DNA of 8,748 nt from Clostridia bacterium (GTDB taxonomy: Bacteria > Bacillota > Clostridia > Christensenellales > Borkfalkiaceae). Below are positions 1 through 7,077 of the stretch, in pieces. The position numbers and the translations under genes were made by a program. Numbering within the stretch: the first letter of the stretch is position 1; each line of letters starts with the position of its first letter. A model generated the notes under the pieces. It saw nothing but the letters and a program-made list of their open reading frames with translations, made no database searches and was not told the origin of the DNA. Location of the stretch: contig CAAGHC010000041.1 of the NCBI GenBank assembly GCA_900769565.1, positions 1-8,748 on the forward strand, given 5' to 3'.

Positions 1-743
1 CCTTTGTAGTTAACGATACCTGCAAAGTCGGTTGCCTTTAACGCTGCACCACCGATAAGACCACCGTCAATGTTTCTCATTGCCATAAGTTCTTTAGCGT
101 TGGTGGGTTTCATGCTACCACCGTATTGAATACGAAGTGCTTTAGCAACTTCTGCGCCAAATTCCTTTTTGATAACGCTTCTGATATAACCGATAGTCTT
201 GTTAGCATCTTCAGCAGTAGCAGTTTTGCCCGTACCGATTGCCCAAACGGGTTCGTAAGCAATTACGATATCGGTAAAGTCGGTAACGCCTTTGAAACCT
301 TCTAATACTTGCTTTTTCAAAACTCTCTTGGTCTTGTTCTTTTCTCTTTCGGTAAGCGTTTCACCTACGCAAACGATAGGCTTTAAGCCTTTCTTCAACG
401 CTTGCATAAGTCTTGCGTTTACACTAGCGTCCGTTTCGCCAAAGTATTGACGACGTTCGCTGTGTCCGATAATAACGTATTCAACACCGATTTCTTTAAG
501 CATGTCAGCGCTGATTTCACCCGTGAAAGCACCACTATCTGCCCAAGCAACGTTTTCTGCGCCAAGTTTAATTTTGCTACCCTTGATTGCATCTGCAACT
601 GCCCAAAGGTCGGTGTAAGGAACGCAAACAACTACTTCAGGTTTAGATTTAGCAACTAACGGCTTTAATTCGTTAATAAGTTCTACCGCTTCCTTTGCGG
701 TTTTGTTCATTTTCCAATTTCCTGCGATTATAGGTTTTCTCAT
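1..743 (-). CDS. tpiA: Triosephosphate isomerase, 3' end cut by the window edge
   Basis: Interconverts dihydroxyacetone phosphate and glyceraldehyde 3-phosphate in cytosolic glycolysis. From the ATG at 743 the frame is open to the left edge for 247 codons. The family is usually about 250 residues, so only a few residues are missing. The N-terminus reads MRKPIIAGNWKMNK, giving substrate-binding Asn9 and catalytic Lys11. The electrophilic His94 lies in IIGHSERR. The catalytic base Glu164 is in AYEPVWAIGTGKTAT, which also supplies the flexible loop 6. The phosphate-binding segments YGGS (about 207-210) and GGLIGGAAL (about 227-235) are intact. An AGGAAG ribosome site lies 8 bases before the start. 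It follows pgk by 50 bases with no terminator-like structure between, so the two are probably co-transcribed. Identification is near certain. No oddities were seen. Confidence 0.97.
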   Translation of the reverse strand, partial: MRKPIIAGNWKMNKTAKEAVELINELKPLVAKSKPEVVVCVPYTDLWAVADAIKGSKIKLGAENVAWADSGAFTGEISADMLKEIGVEYVIIGHSERRQYFGETDASVNARLMQALKKGLKPIVCVGETLTEREKNKTKRVLKKQVLEGFKGVTDFTDIVIAYEPVWAIGTGKTATAEDANKTIGYIRSVIKKEFGAEVAKALRIQYGGSMKPTNAKELMAMRNIDGGLIGGAALKATDFAGIVNYK

Positions 744-793
744 AACTGTATCTTCCTTTTTGTATTTTTATATTGTTACTATTCGTAATTTTA

Positions 794-2104
794 TTATTTG
801 TCATTCAAACATTCGATACCGGGAAGTTTCTTACCTTCGAAAAGTTCCAAAGATGCACCGCCACCAGTAGAGATATGGCTCATCTTATCTGCAAAGCCGA
901 GTTGAGTAACTGCTGCTGCAGAGTCGCCACCACCGATAATGGTAGTTGCTTCGGTTTCAGCAAGCGCCTTTGCTACTGCGATAGTACCTTTTGCGAATAT
1001 GGGGTTTTCAAATACGCCCATAGGTCCGTTCCAAATAACGGTCTTTGCAGTCTTAACAGCGTTAGCAAAGAGTTGTGCTGATTCTGAACCGATATCAAGA
1101 CCTTGTTCGTCAGCAGGAATTTCGCTAACTTTATATTCCTTAACGGGAACTTCAGCGTCAATCGGGTTCGGGAAGTCTTTGGTAACTGCTGCATCTACGG
1201 GAAGAAGAATGGTCTTGCCTAAATCTTCTGCCTTTTTCATCATTTCCTTGCAGTAATCAATTTGTTCGTTATCAACGAGCGAAGTACCAACTTCGTAACC
1301 CTTTGCCTTTAAGAAGGTGTACGCCATACCACCACCGATAATAAGCGTATCGCACTTTTCTAAAAGGTTAGAAATAACTTTTAATTTATCAGCAACTTTT
1401 GCACCACCTAAAACTGCTACGAAAGGACGAACGGGGTTTTCAAGCGCATCTGCCATAACCGAAAGTTCTTTTTCGATAAGGAAACCGCAAACTGCAGTAT
1501 CCACGAAACCATATTCAGCGATAGCAGCAGTAGTAGCGTGTGAACGGTGTGCAGTACCGAAAGCGTCGTTTACGTAAATATCGCAATAAGATGCAAGTTT
1601 TTTGCAAAGTGCTTCGTCTCTCTTTTCTTCACCTTGTTCAAAACGGGTGTTTTCAAGAAGAACTACGTCACCGTCGTTCAATGATGCAACTGCAGCGTCT
1701 GCGCTAGGACCAACTACGTCTTCAGCAAAGGTAACCTTTTTGCCGAGTTTTTCAGAAAGTCTTTCTGCAACGGGCTTTAAGGTGAATTTTTGCTTATCCT
1801 TTTCTGCCTTTTTAAGATATTCTGCTTTAGCCGCTGCTTGTTCTTCTACGGGAAGAGCCTCAACAGCCTTCTTTTCCTTTTTAGTGAGCGAGAAACCAGG
1901 GGTAAAAATATTGTGGGGTTTGCCCATGTGTGAGCAAAGAATAACCTTTGCGCCGTTGTCCACGAGATATTTAATCGTGGGAAGTGCGCCGTTAATACGC
2001 GTTTCGTCGGTAATAACGCCGTCTTTCATAGGAACGTTAAAGTCCACTCTTACAAGACATCTTTTGCCTTTTACGTTTACGTCTTTAATAGATTTTTTAT
2101 TCAT
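794..2104 (-). CDS. pgk: Phosphoglycerate kinase with an extra charged insertion
   Basis: Transfers phosphate from 1,3-bisphosphoglycerate to ADP, the first ATP-yielding step of glycolysis, in the cytosol. Visible family motifs are LVRVDFNVP (17-25), the SHMGKP substrate-side loop (58-63), LLENTRFEQGE, YVNDAFGTAHRSHA, VLGGAKVADKL, the nucleotide-site segment WNGPMGVFE, and the C-terminal GGGDSAAAV and STGGGASLE. I chose the ATG at 2104 (436 aa) because AGGAG sits 5 bases upstream and MNKKSIKDV is the normal family N-terminus. An in-frame ATG at 2146 would add 14 residues unlike the family. Bacterial enzymes are usually about 395 aa; most of the excess is residues 74-107, a Lys/Glu/Ala-rich insertion just before FTLKPVAERL. 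The gene has its own consensus promoter and precedes tpiA in a glycolytic operon. Confidence 0.97.
   Translation of the reverse strand: MNKKSIKDVNVKGKRCLVRVDFNVPMKDGVITDETRINGALPTIKYLVDNGAKVILCSHMGKPHNIFTPGFSLTKKEKKAVEALPVEEQAAAKAEYLKKAEKDKQKFTLKPVAERLSEKLGKKVTFAEDVVGPSADAAVASLNDGDVVLLENTRFEQGEEKRDEALCKKLASYCDIYVNDAFGTAHRSHATTAAIAEYGFVDTAVCGFLIEKELSVMADALENPVRPFVAVLGGAKVADKLKVISNLLEKCDTLIIGGGMAYTFLKAKGYEVGTSLVDNEQIDYCKEMMKKAEDLGKTILLPVDAAVTKDFPNPIDAEVPVKEYKVSEIPADEQGLDIGSESAQLFANAVKTAKTVIWNGPMGVFENPIFAKGTIAVAKALAETEATTIIGGGDSAAAVTQLGFADKMSHISTGGGASLELFEGKKLPGIECLNDK
1784..1885 (-). other. Charged insertion within phosphoglycerate kinase
   Basis: These codons encode residues 74-107 of the kinase, lying between PGFSL and FTLKPVAERL. 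In typical bacterial enzymes the equivalent of GKP...FSL runs almost directly into LxPVAxRL. The segment is rich in Lys, Glu and Ala (for example TKKEKKAVEALP and YLKKAEKDKQK), which suggests helix. It stays in frame and uses codons like those of its surroundings, so it looks like a lineage-specific insertion rather than damage. Its function is unknown. Confidence 0.7.
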
Positions 2105-2172
2105 AATTTCTCCTAAACAGCGGGCTTTTTTATCGTTTTTACCCAAACTGCCCTATTTTAATATTTTTAAAT

Positions 2173-2201
2173 ATTATATAAATAATTCCGCCGTTTGTCA
2201 A
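2173..2201 (-). promoter_or_regulatory. Consensus housekeeping promoter of pgk-tpiA
   Basis: On the minus strand a perfect TTGACA (-35, positions 2201-2196) is followed by exactly 17 bases and then a perfect TATAAT (-10, positions 2178-2173). Transcription should start near 2166, leaving a leader of about 60 bases before the pgk ATG at 2104. The -35 box lies in the loop of the terminator hairpin of the preceding operon. A match this exact suggests strong, largely constitutive sigma-70/SigA-type expression. Confidence 0.88.
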
Positions 2202-2218
2202 TCGTTTAACGGCGGAAT
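2185..2218 (-). terminator. Intrinsic terminator of the phosphate-transporter operon
   Basis: A perfect 11-bp inverted repeat, ATTCCGCCGTT (2185-2195) and AACGGCGGAAT (2208-2218), encloses a 12-base loop. It begins 16 bases past the stop codon of the second cotransporter gene. On the minus strand it is followed by TTATTTATAT, a T-rich but interrupted tract. No T tract follows on the plus strand, so it acts for the minus strand. The loop and downstream arm are shared with the pgk promoter. Confidence 0.8.
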
Positions 2219-2233
2219 ATCATCTCTATTTTA

Positions 2234-3931
2234 TTAGTTATGCCCAACTCTAGAATGCCTATACTGTTTTATACTTAACGCCACGTTGGTAATATGGTCG
2301 CCAACCCTTTCAAGGTTGGATACCGTCTGCAAGTAAATCGAACCTGCTTGCGTTCTACATTCACCCTTCTTTACCCTTTCAATATGGCGATTTTCAAGGT
2401 CGTGCGCAATTTGGTCGATACGGTCTTCTTCTTCGTTTACCTTGTCGAGAAGTTCAACGTTTCTATCCTTAAACGCACTAATCGCAAATTCGTAAAGAGA
2501 ATTGATTGCAGATTTTAGTTCGTTAAGTTCTTCCCTTGCGCTTTCGCTCATAACCAACTCTTCAGCTCTTAAGCGTATCGCATATTCTAGAACGTTTTCT
2601 GCATAGTCGCCAACCCTTTCAATGTCCGAAACTACGTGATAGTAAGAACCTATCTTTTTATCGTCTTCGTCACTTAAGTCTTTACTCACAAGTTTAGTAA
2701 GGAAGGCCGTAATATTTCTGTTTAAGTGATTGATAACGTCTTCGTTTTCACGAATAATTTCCGTTCTTTCAACATCTGTGTCAAGCAACATTTCCGTCGC
2801 ATAATTAACGTTATCTATCGCCATAACGCTCATTCTAACCAACTCTTTCTTAACGCTGTCGGTAGCAATGGCAGGTGTTTCAAGCAATCTGTTATCAATG
2901 TATGCAAACTTGTACTTATCTTCCGCTCCGTCCTTTCTTTCAGGTATTATTTTTTCAGCCATTTTAACCATTAACCCTGTAAACGGCAATAGAACGATTG
3001 TGGTTAACAAGTTAAACAAAGTATGGAAATTTGCTATTATTCTTTCCATTGACGAACCACTAATCAAGTACATAAATTCACCGACTTCTTTCGTCCATAT
3101 CCATATAGGAACTATGCTTATTAAACAGCCGAACATATTAAACAACAAGTGTATTATAGCCGTTCTTTTCGCATTAGTCGAAGTGCCGATTGAAGATATT
3201 ATGGAAGTGATACAAGTTCCTATGTTTGAACCTAGAATAATAAATACTGCAGTACGGAAATTGATAGCGCTACCTAACGCTATTAAAATACCCGTAATCG
3301 CTGCCGAACTTTGAATTAACGCCGTAAACACCATTCCAACGATAATGAGTAATAAAGGAAAAATATTCTCGTTTTGGAATATCGTTTCAAAAAAAGGTAA
3401 AAGTTGTTTTTTGCCGTCCTTATTAGTGTAAATAATGCTATCCACCGACTTACTCATTATCTTTAAGCCGATAAAAATCATTCCCACACCAACGAAAATA
3501 TAGCCTATTTTTTTCATTCTATCGTTTTTGGAAACCATGGTTATAACCATACCGCTTGCAGCGATAAGCGATGCAATTGCATTCATGTCTATACCCTGCC
3601 CGTTACCTGATAACGATAAAATTTGTGCAGTTACGGTCGTTCCGATATTAGCGCCCATGATAACCGACGTCGCTTGCGCTAACGATAAAAGACCTACGTT
3701 AACGAAACCTACTAGCATGACCGTAGTCGCCGTCGAACTATTTATAATTGCCGTAACAGCCGTGCCAACACCTACGCCTGCTAAACGATTAGTCGTCATT
3801 TTGCCCAACATTTTCTTCATCTTGTTGCCGGCAAGTTGCTCTAGATTAGAACCCATAAATTTCATGCCGAACATCATTATAGCGATGCCACCAAGCATAA
3901 AAAACACGTTGTAATAAATAGTACTACTCAT
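2234..3931 (-). CDS. Na+/phosphate cotransporter with C-terminal PhoU-like domain (second paralogue)
   Basis: Probable sodium-coupled inorganic phosphate carrier of the NptA/NaPi-II family in the cytoplasmic membrane. Residues about 1-330 contain two inverted Na/Pi repeats. The first has INSSTATTVM (63-72) and MGANIGTTVTA; the second has IQSSAAITG (206-214) and LGSNIGTCITS. Residues about 350-565 form a PhoU-like helical domain with two metal-binding-type signatures, ERVGD (438-442 and 541-545). I chose the ATG at 3931 (565 aa) because it aligns with the upstream paralogue's start; an ATG at 3991 would overlap that gene and add 20 unmatched residues. The ribosome site is a weak purine tract (AAAGAGAGAG). 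It lies 41 bases after its paralogue, so it is probably co-transcribed with it. The first-repeat QSS motif reads NSS (Asn64), which is unusual. Confidence 0.9.
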   Translation of the reverse strand: MSSTIYYNVFFMLGGIAIMMFGMKFMGSNLEQLAGNKMKKMLGKMTTNRLAGVGVGTAVTAIINSSTATTVMLVGFVNVGLLSLAQATSVIMGANIGTTVTAQILSLSGNGQGIDMNAIASLIAASGMVITMVSKNDRMKKIGYIFVGVGMIFIGLKIMSKSVDSIIYTNKDGKKQLLPFFETIFQNENIFPLLLIIVGMVFTALIQSSAAITGILIALGSAINFRTAVFIILGSNIGTCITSIISSIGTSTNAKRTAIIHLLFNMFGCLISIVPIWIWTKEVGEFMYLISGSSMERIIANFHTLFNLLTTIVLLPFTGLMVKMAEKIIPERKDGAEDKYKFAYIDNRLLETPAIATDSVKKELVRMSVMAIDNVNYATEMLLDTDVERTEIIRENEDVINHLNRNITAFLTKLVSKDLSDEDDKKIGSYYHVVSDIERVGDYAENVLEYAIRLRAEELVMSESAREELNELKSAINSLYEFAISAFKDRNVELLDKVNEEEDRIDQIAHDLENRHIERVKKGECRTQAGSIYLQTVSNLERVGDHITNVALSIKQYRHSRVGHN

Positions 3932-3972
3932 AAACTCTCTCTTTTGTAGATAATTTAACCTTCTATTATTCT

Positions 3973-5646
3973 CTAATTGTGGCCATGACAATATTGCGTT
4001 ATGCTTAAAGCAACGTTGCGAATGTGGTCGCTTACACGTTCAAGGTGTGAAACCGTTTGTAAGTATACCGACCCCACCTGCGCCGTGCATAAATTATTTT
4101 TCAATCTTTCAATGTGTTTTCCTTCTAACATTACGCTTAAATCGTCTATCTTTTGCTCAAGTTTTTCTACTTCAGGAAGCATAGATAAACTTCTTTCGTC
4201 GAATGCTGAAATGGACCAGTCGTAAAGACTATTAAAGGTTTCGATAAGTTCTTTAAGTTCTGCTTTAGCCTCTTCTGACAAAGATAGTCCTTCCTCACGA
4301 AGTTTATGCGAATATTCCATTATATTTTCAGCATAGTCGCCTATACGTTCAACGTCTGAAACGACGTGGTAGTAAGAGCCGACTTTCTTGTCGTCTTCAT
4401 CACTTAAGCGCTTACTCAAAAGTTTAGTTAAATATGCAGTAATCTCTTTATTGTAGAAGTTGAGAACTTCTTCATTAGAACGAATAGTTTCCGAATTATC
4501 CACTTCGTCAACTAGCATATCGATAGCAAGGTTTATATTCTCTTTAGCAAACGTGCCCATTCGCATAATTTCGTTTTTGGTATTACCTACGGCAACGGGT
4601 GGCGTGCTTAAAAGCCTTTCGTCGATAAATGCAAAGTTGAAGCGTTCGTCTTCTTGAACTTTTTTATCGGGAATAATCGCACAAGCGAGTTTTACAACGG
4701 CTTTGGAAAATGGTAACAACACCATGGTCGTTACGACGTTGAAAAGAGTATGGAATATTGCAATTTGTTGACCTACGTCACTAGATATAGACGCAAAAAT
4801 TCCGGTTATTTGGGCTTTTAATATCCAAAGTGGAACTATAAATATTACGCAACCGAAAGTGTTGAATAATAAGTGGACTATTGCCGTACGCTTTGCGTTT
4901 ACGTGCGTACCAGCCGACGATAAGATAGAAGTTATACACGTACCGATATTTGAGCCGAGTGCTAAAAACAATGCGTTTTCAAAACTTAATACCCCTATAC
5001 TAGCAAGAACTACCATCAAACTCGTAATCGTAGACGAACTGTGAACTAATGCCGTTATAACGATACCGATTAAAATAAGTAACAACGGAAAGTGGTCGCC
5101 TTGGAATATTGTTTTTACCCAAGCGTGTGGGTTTAATTTATCCCCGTCAATGAACATTATTTCTTTAGCATAGGTGGATATAAATTCAAGCCCTACGAAA
5201 ATTAAGCCTAGCCCTGCAAGTATATTACCTAAGTTTACTACCTTTTCGTTTTTAACGAGCATTGCCATTAGTATCCCGATACAGCCTATCATTGCTGCGA
5301 TAGCGCCGATATCAATATTTCCAACACCCGAAAGTGATACGATATGTGCGGTAACGGTTGTTCCTATATTCGCACCCATAATCACGTTGGTCGCTTGAAC
5401 TAAAGACATAAGCCCTATATTAACGAAACCTACTAACATGACCGTAGTTGCAGTTGAACTTTGAATAATACTTGTAACCGCAATTCCTACCCCCACGCCA
5501 GCAAACCTATTAGAAGTAACCTTGCCTAAAAGGCGTTTCATTCCACGGCCTGCTACTTGTTCTAGTGAATTGCCCATTACTTTCATGCCTATCATCATTG
5601 CGGCAACGCCACCAAACATAAAGAAGATATTCCAAACAATATTCAT
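3973..5646 (-). CDS. Na+/phosphate cotransporter with C-terminal PhoU-like domain (first paralogue)
   Basis: Probable sodium-driven phosphate importer of the NptA/NaPi-II family, 557 aa. The membrane part (about 1-325) has two repeats: IIQSSTATT (60-68) with MGANIGTTVTA, and VHSSSTITS (201-209) with LGSNIGTCITS. The soluble C-terminal part (about 345-557) is PhoU-like, with ERIGD (433-437) and ERVSD (536-540). In such fusions the PhoU-like part is thought to control transport or signal phosphate status. The start at 5646 has AAGGA 8 bases upstream. The protein resembles the following gene along its whole length, down to the SDEDDKK and HLLFN blocks, showing tandem duplication. The second-repeat motif is HSS (His202) where family members usually have Gln. 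The gene has its own candidate promoter and repeat-rich control region at 5689-5756. Confidence 0.91.
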   Translation of the reverse strand: MNIVWNIFFMFGGVAAMMIGMKVMGNSLEQVAGRGMKRLLGKVTSNRFAGVGVGIAVTSIIQSSTATTVMLVGFVNIGLMSLVQATNVIMGANIGTTVTAHIVSLSGVGNIDIGAIAAMIGCIGILMAMLVKNEKVVNLGNILAGLGLIFVGLEFISTYAKEIMFIDGDKLNPHAWVKTIFQGDHFPLLLILIGIVITALVHSSSTITSLMVVLASIGVLSFENALFLALGSNIGTCITSILSSAGTHVNAKRTAIVHLLFNTFGCVIFIVPLWILKAQITGIFASISSDVGQQIAIFHTLFNVVTTMVLLPFSKAVVKLACAIIPDKKVQEDERFNFAFIDERLLSTPPVAVGNTKNEIMRMGTFAKENINLAIDMLVDEVDNSETIRSNEEVLNFYNKEITAYLTKLLSKRLSDEDDKKVGSYYHVVSDVERIGDYAENIMEYSHKLREEGLSLSEEAKAELKELIETFNSLYDWSISAFDERSLSMLPEVEKLEQKIDDLSVMLEGKHIERLKNNLCTAQVGSVYLQTVSHLERVSDHIRNVALSITQYCHGHN

Positions 5647-5688
5647 TTTCTTTTTCCTTTGCTTTAATTTTTTGTACCGTACGAATTT

Positions 5689-5718
5689 ATGGTAACATAA
5701 TTTTTACTTTCAAGTCAA
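5689..5718 (-). promoter_or_regulatory. Candidate promoter of the phosphate-transporter operon
   Basis: On the minus strand TTGACT (5718-5713, one mismatch to TTGACA) is followed by 18 bases and TACCAT (5694-5689, four of six matches to TATAAT). A TGT just before the -10 makes it an extended -10 element, which can offset the weak hexamer. The predicted start is near 5682, about 35 bases before the first cotransporter ATG. The -35 box is inside a palindrome, so expression is probably regulated. Confidence 0.55.
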
Positions 5719-5756
5719 ATATTTGATATTGACTTTAAGTCGAAAATTTTATATCG
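5712..5756. promoter_or_regulatory. Nested palindromes and direct repeat at the transporter promoter (possible operator)
   Basis: A 20-base imperfect direct repeat occupies 5712-5731 and 5737-5756 (16 of 20 identical, 25-base period, both beginning AAGTC). Within it are a perfect 12-base palindrome, TCAAATATTTGA (5715-5726), the inverted repeat AAGTCAA/TTGACTT (5712-5718 and 5729-5735), and GACTTTAAGTC (5731-5741). The first copy overlaps the candidate -35 box. The layout suits binding of a dimeric regulator, plausibly one sensing phosphate, but it does not clearly match known Pho boxes. There is no T tract after it, so it is not a terminator of the upstream operon. Confidence 0.45.
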
Positions 5757-5775
5757 CAATTTTATTTACACTTTA

Positions 5776-6291
5776 TTAGCCGTTTGTAATATCAGAGCCT
5801 TCCCTATTAGGAATTTCCCCTTCGGTCTTCAATCCCTTATAATCTAATTGACGAAGTGCTTCGTAAACGCCGACGCATACCGAGTTTGACAAGTTTAACG
5901 AGCGTGTTTCGTTCATCATGGGAAGACGAACGCATTCGTCGTAATGGCTTTTAAGCAAGTCTTCGGGAAGACCTTTCGTTTCCTTACCGAAAACCAAAAA
6001 ATCCCCGTCGTTGAATTTAGCGTCCGAGTGTATGCACTTTGCCTTGGTTGAGAAAAAGTAGAAGTTTTTACCGTTATAGAATTTGTCCATAACTTCTTCG
6101 ATACTGTCGTAATAACTTATATCAACCAAATGCCAGTAATCTAGCCCCGCCCTTTTTAAGTACTTGTCCGAAACTTCAAAGCCAAGCGGACGAACGAGAT
6201 GCAATTTGCTACCCGTTACTGCGCAAGTTCTTGCAATATTACCCGCATTTTGCGGTATTTCCGGCTCTACTAATACTACGTTTAACGCCAT
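5776..6291 (-). CDS. trmL: tRNA (cytidine/uridine-34) 2'-O-methyltransferase, SPOUT family
   Basis: Methylates the 2'-hydroxyl of the wobble nucleotide of certain leucine tRNAs using S-adenosylmethionine; cytosolic, acts as a knotted dimer in characterised relatives. The three SPOUT motifs are clear: PEIPQNAGNIARTC (10-23), LVFGKETKGLPE (99-110), and RLPMMNETRSLNLSNSV (122-138) running into GVYEALRQ. At 171 aa it is slightly longer than the usual 155-160 because of a hydrophilic tail after residue 149. AGGAG begins immediately after the stop codon of the preceding gene and sits 10 bases before this ATG, so translation is probably coupled. It shares its cluster with another tRNA-modifying enzyme, DusB. 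The family is firm; the exact tRNA targets are inferred. Confidence 0.93.
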   Translation of the reverse strand: MALNVVLVEPEIPQNAGNIARTCAVTGSKLHLVRPLGFEVSDKYLKRAGLDYWHLVDISYYDSIEEVMDKFYNGKNFYFFSTKAKCIHSDAKFNDGDFLVFGKETKGLPEDLLKSHYDECVRLPMMNETRSLNLSNSVCVGVYEALRQLDYKGLKTEGEIPNREGSDITNG

Positions 6292-6306
6292 GTCTTTTGT
6301 TCTCCT

Positions 6307-6996
6307 TTAATATCCTGAATTAAAATCACGGTAAAGTCCACGCCTACGTGAACTTATCAAGTGATAATCTTTTTGAATAGGTATTTTTACCTTTATTATA
6401 TCCGAACTTCCTGCAACTGTTACTTTGCCCGAAATATCGGCAACACACGCATAATTTTCCCCACACATTGCCATCGGCACACCGTTTGCAAATGCGCTTG
6501 CACGCAACATGATTTGCGAAATTGTTGTTTCCGTCTTTCCAAACGGGCAGACGATTAAGTCTGCGTCGCAAAGGGCAAGCACTCTTACTGCTTCGGGAAA
6601 ATACAGGTCTTCCGCAACGAGCAAGCCTATCTTTCCTACGCTCGTATCGTACACACGAAAATTACCACCCGAAACGAATTCACTATCGTCAATGCTGTGC
6701 GCCATATCGGAAACGCCCAAGATTTTACCCTTATCTGCAATTACCGCAGAGTGGCGAAATACACCGTAAGTATCGGTATCGCAACCACATATCACTACCG
6801 ACGAGAGTTGCTTTGAAAGTTTTGCTACGTCGTGAAAATATTCGGTTTCACCCGAAAGTTCTTTTTTATAACTAACAAGCCCTAGCCCGTTAAAACCAAA
6901 TACTAATAGGTCGTGTTTGCCGATTACACCTAGTTTTTCCTGCCACACGGTATTTAAACTACTTTGGGTTACCAAACGAACGTCCAACTGCGCCAT
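6307..6996 (-). CDS. Nitrilase-superfamily protein lacking the catalytic triad (probable pseudoenzyme)
   Basis: The fold is that of carbon-nitrogen hydrolases: a DLLVF strand (29-33), a DKGKILG hairpin (88-94), the nucleophile-elbow region GKIGLLVAEDLYFPEAVR (121-138), DADLIVCPFG, and RASAFANGVPMAMCG (165-179). Active members need Glu, Lys and Cys. By eye, the usual PE after the first strand is GF (34-35), the Lys of RKxH is Met98 and the nucleophilic Cys of ICYD is Ala128, so hydrolysis is unlikely. At 229 aa it is shorter than the common 260-280. The frame is intact and coding-like, so it is not an obvious decayed gene. The ATG at 6996 has GGGGG almost touching it; a TTG at 6987 would have better spacing and give MDVRLVTQ, closer to relatives. 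Its role is unknown; its neighbours are tRNA-modification genes. Confidence 0.82.
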   Translation of the reverse strand: MAQLDVRLVTQSSLNTVWQEKLGVIGKHDLLVFGFNGLGLVSYKKELSGETEYFHDVAKLSKQLSSVVICGCDTDTYGVFRHSAVIADKGKILGVSDMAHSIDDSEFVSGGNFRVYDTSVGKIGLLVAEDLYFPEAVRVLALCDADLIVCPFGKTETTISQIMLRASAFANGVPMAMCGENYACVADISGKVTVAGSSDIIKVKIPIQKDYHLISSRRRGLYRDFNSGY

Positions 6997-6998
6997 AC

Positions 6999-7034
6999 CC
7001 CCGTAATAAACTTCATATCATTGTATTTACGGGG
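6999..7034 (-). promoter_or_regulatory. Hairpin enclosing the ribosome site of the nitrilase-like gene
   Basis: CCCCGTAA (7034-7027 on the minus strand) can pair with TTACGGGG (7006-6999) across a 20-base loop. The 3' arm contains the only G-rich ribosome-binding candidate for the gene starting at 6996. No T tract follows, so it is not an intrinsic terminator. It could restrict translation initiation, or be coincidental. Confidence 0.35.
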
Positions 7035-7045
7035 CTACCTATTTT

Positions 7046-7074
7046 GTTAAAGTTTTTTATTTGCGCCGTTTCAA
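7046..7074 (-). promoter_or_regulatory. Weak candidate promoter after dusB
   Basis: TTGAAA (7074-7069, five of six) is followed by 17 bases and TTTAAC (7051-7046, four of six) on the minus strand, in the 81-base gap between the dihydrouridine synthase and the nitrilase-like gene. In AT-rich DNA such matches arise often, and the cluster may simply be read through. Confidence 0.25.
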
Positions 7075-7077
7075 CCG

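Noticed and set aside
2105..2146. Longer pgk start at the ATG at 2146
   Set aside because: The extra 14 residues do not match the family N-terminus, and the ATG at 2104 has AGGAG 5 bases upstream. The extension lies in the leader.
1602..2237. A 211-codon plus-strand open frame opposite pgk, and a similar 128-codon one at 3528-3914 opposite the second cotransporter
   Set aside because: Both are exact antisense shadows of strongly identified genes. Their translations are low in recognisable motifs and they lack convincing ribosome sites.
3932..3991. Longer start of the second cotransporter at 3991
   Set aside because: It would overlap the upstream paralogue and add residues with no counterpart; the start at 3931 aligns with the paralogue.
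5712..5735. AAGTCAA/TTGACTT inverted repeat as a terminator for trmL
   Set aside because: The stem is AT-rich and is not followed by a T tract on the minus strand. It overlaps the promoter and fits an operator better.
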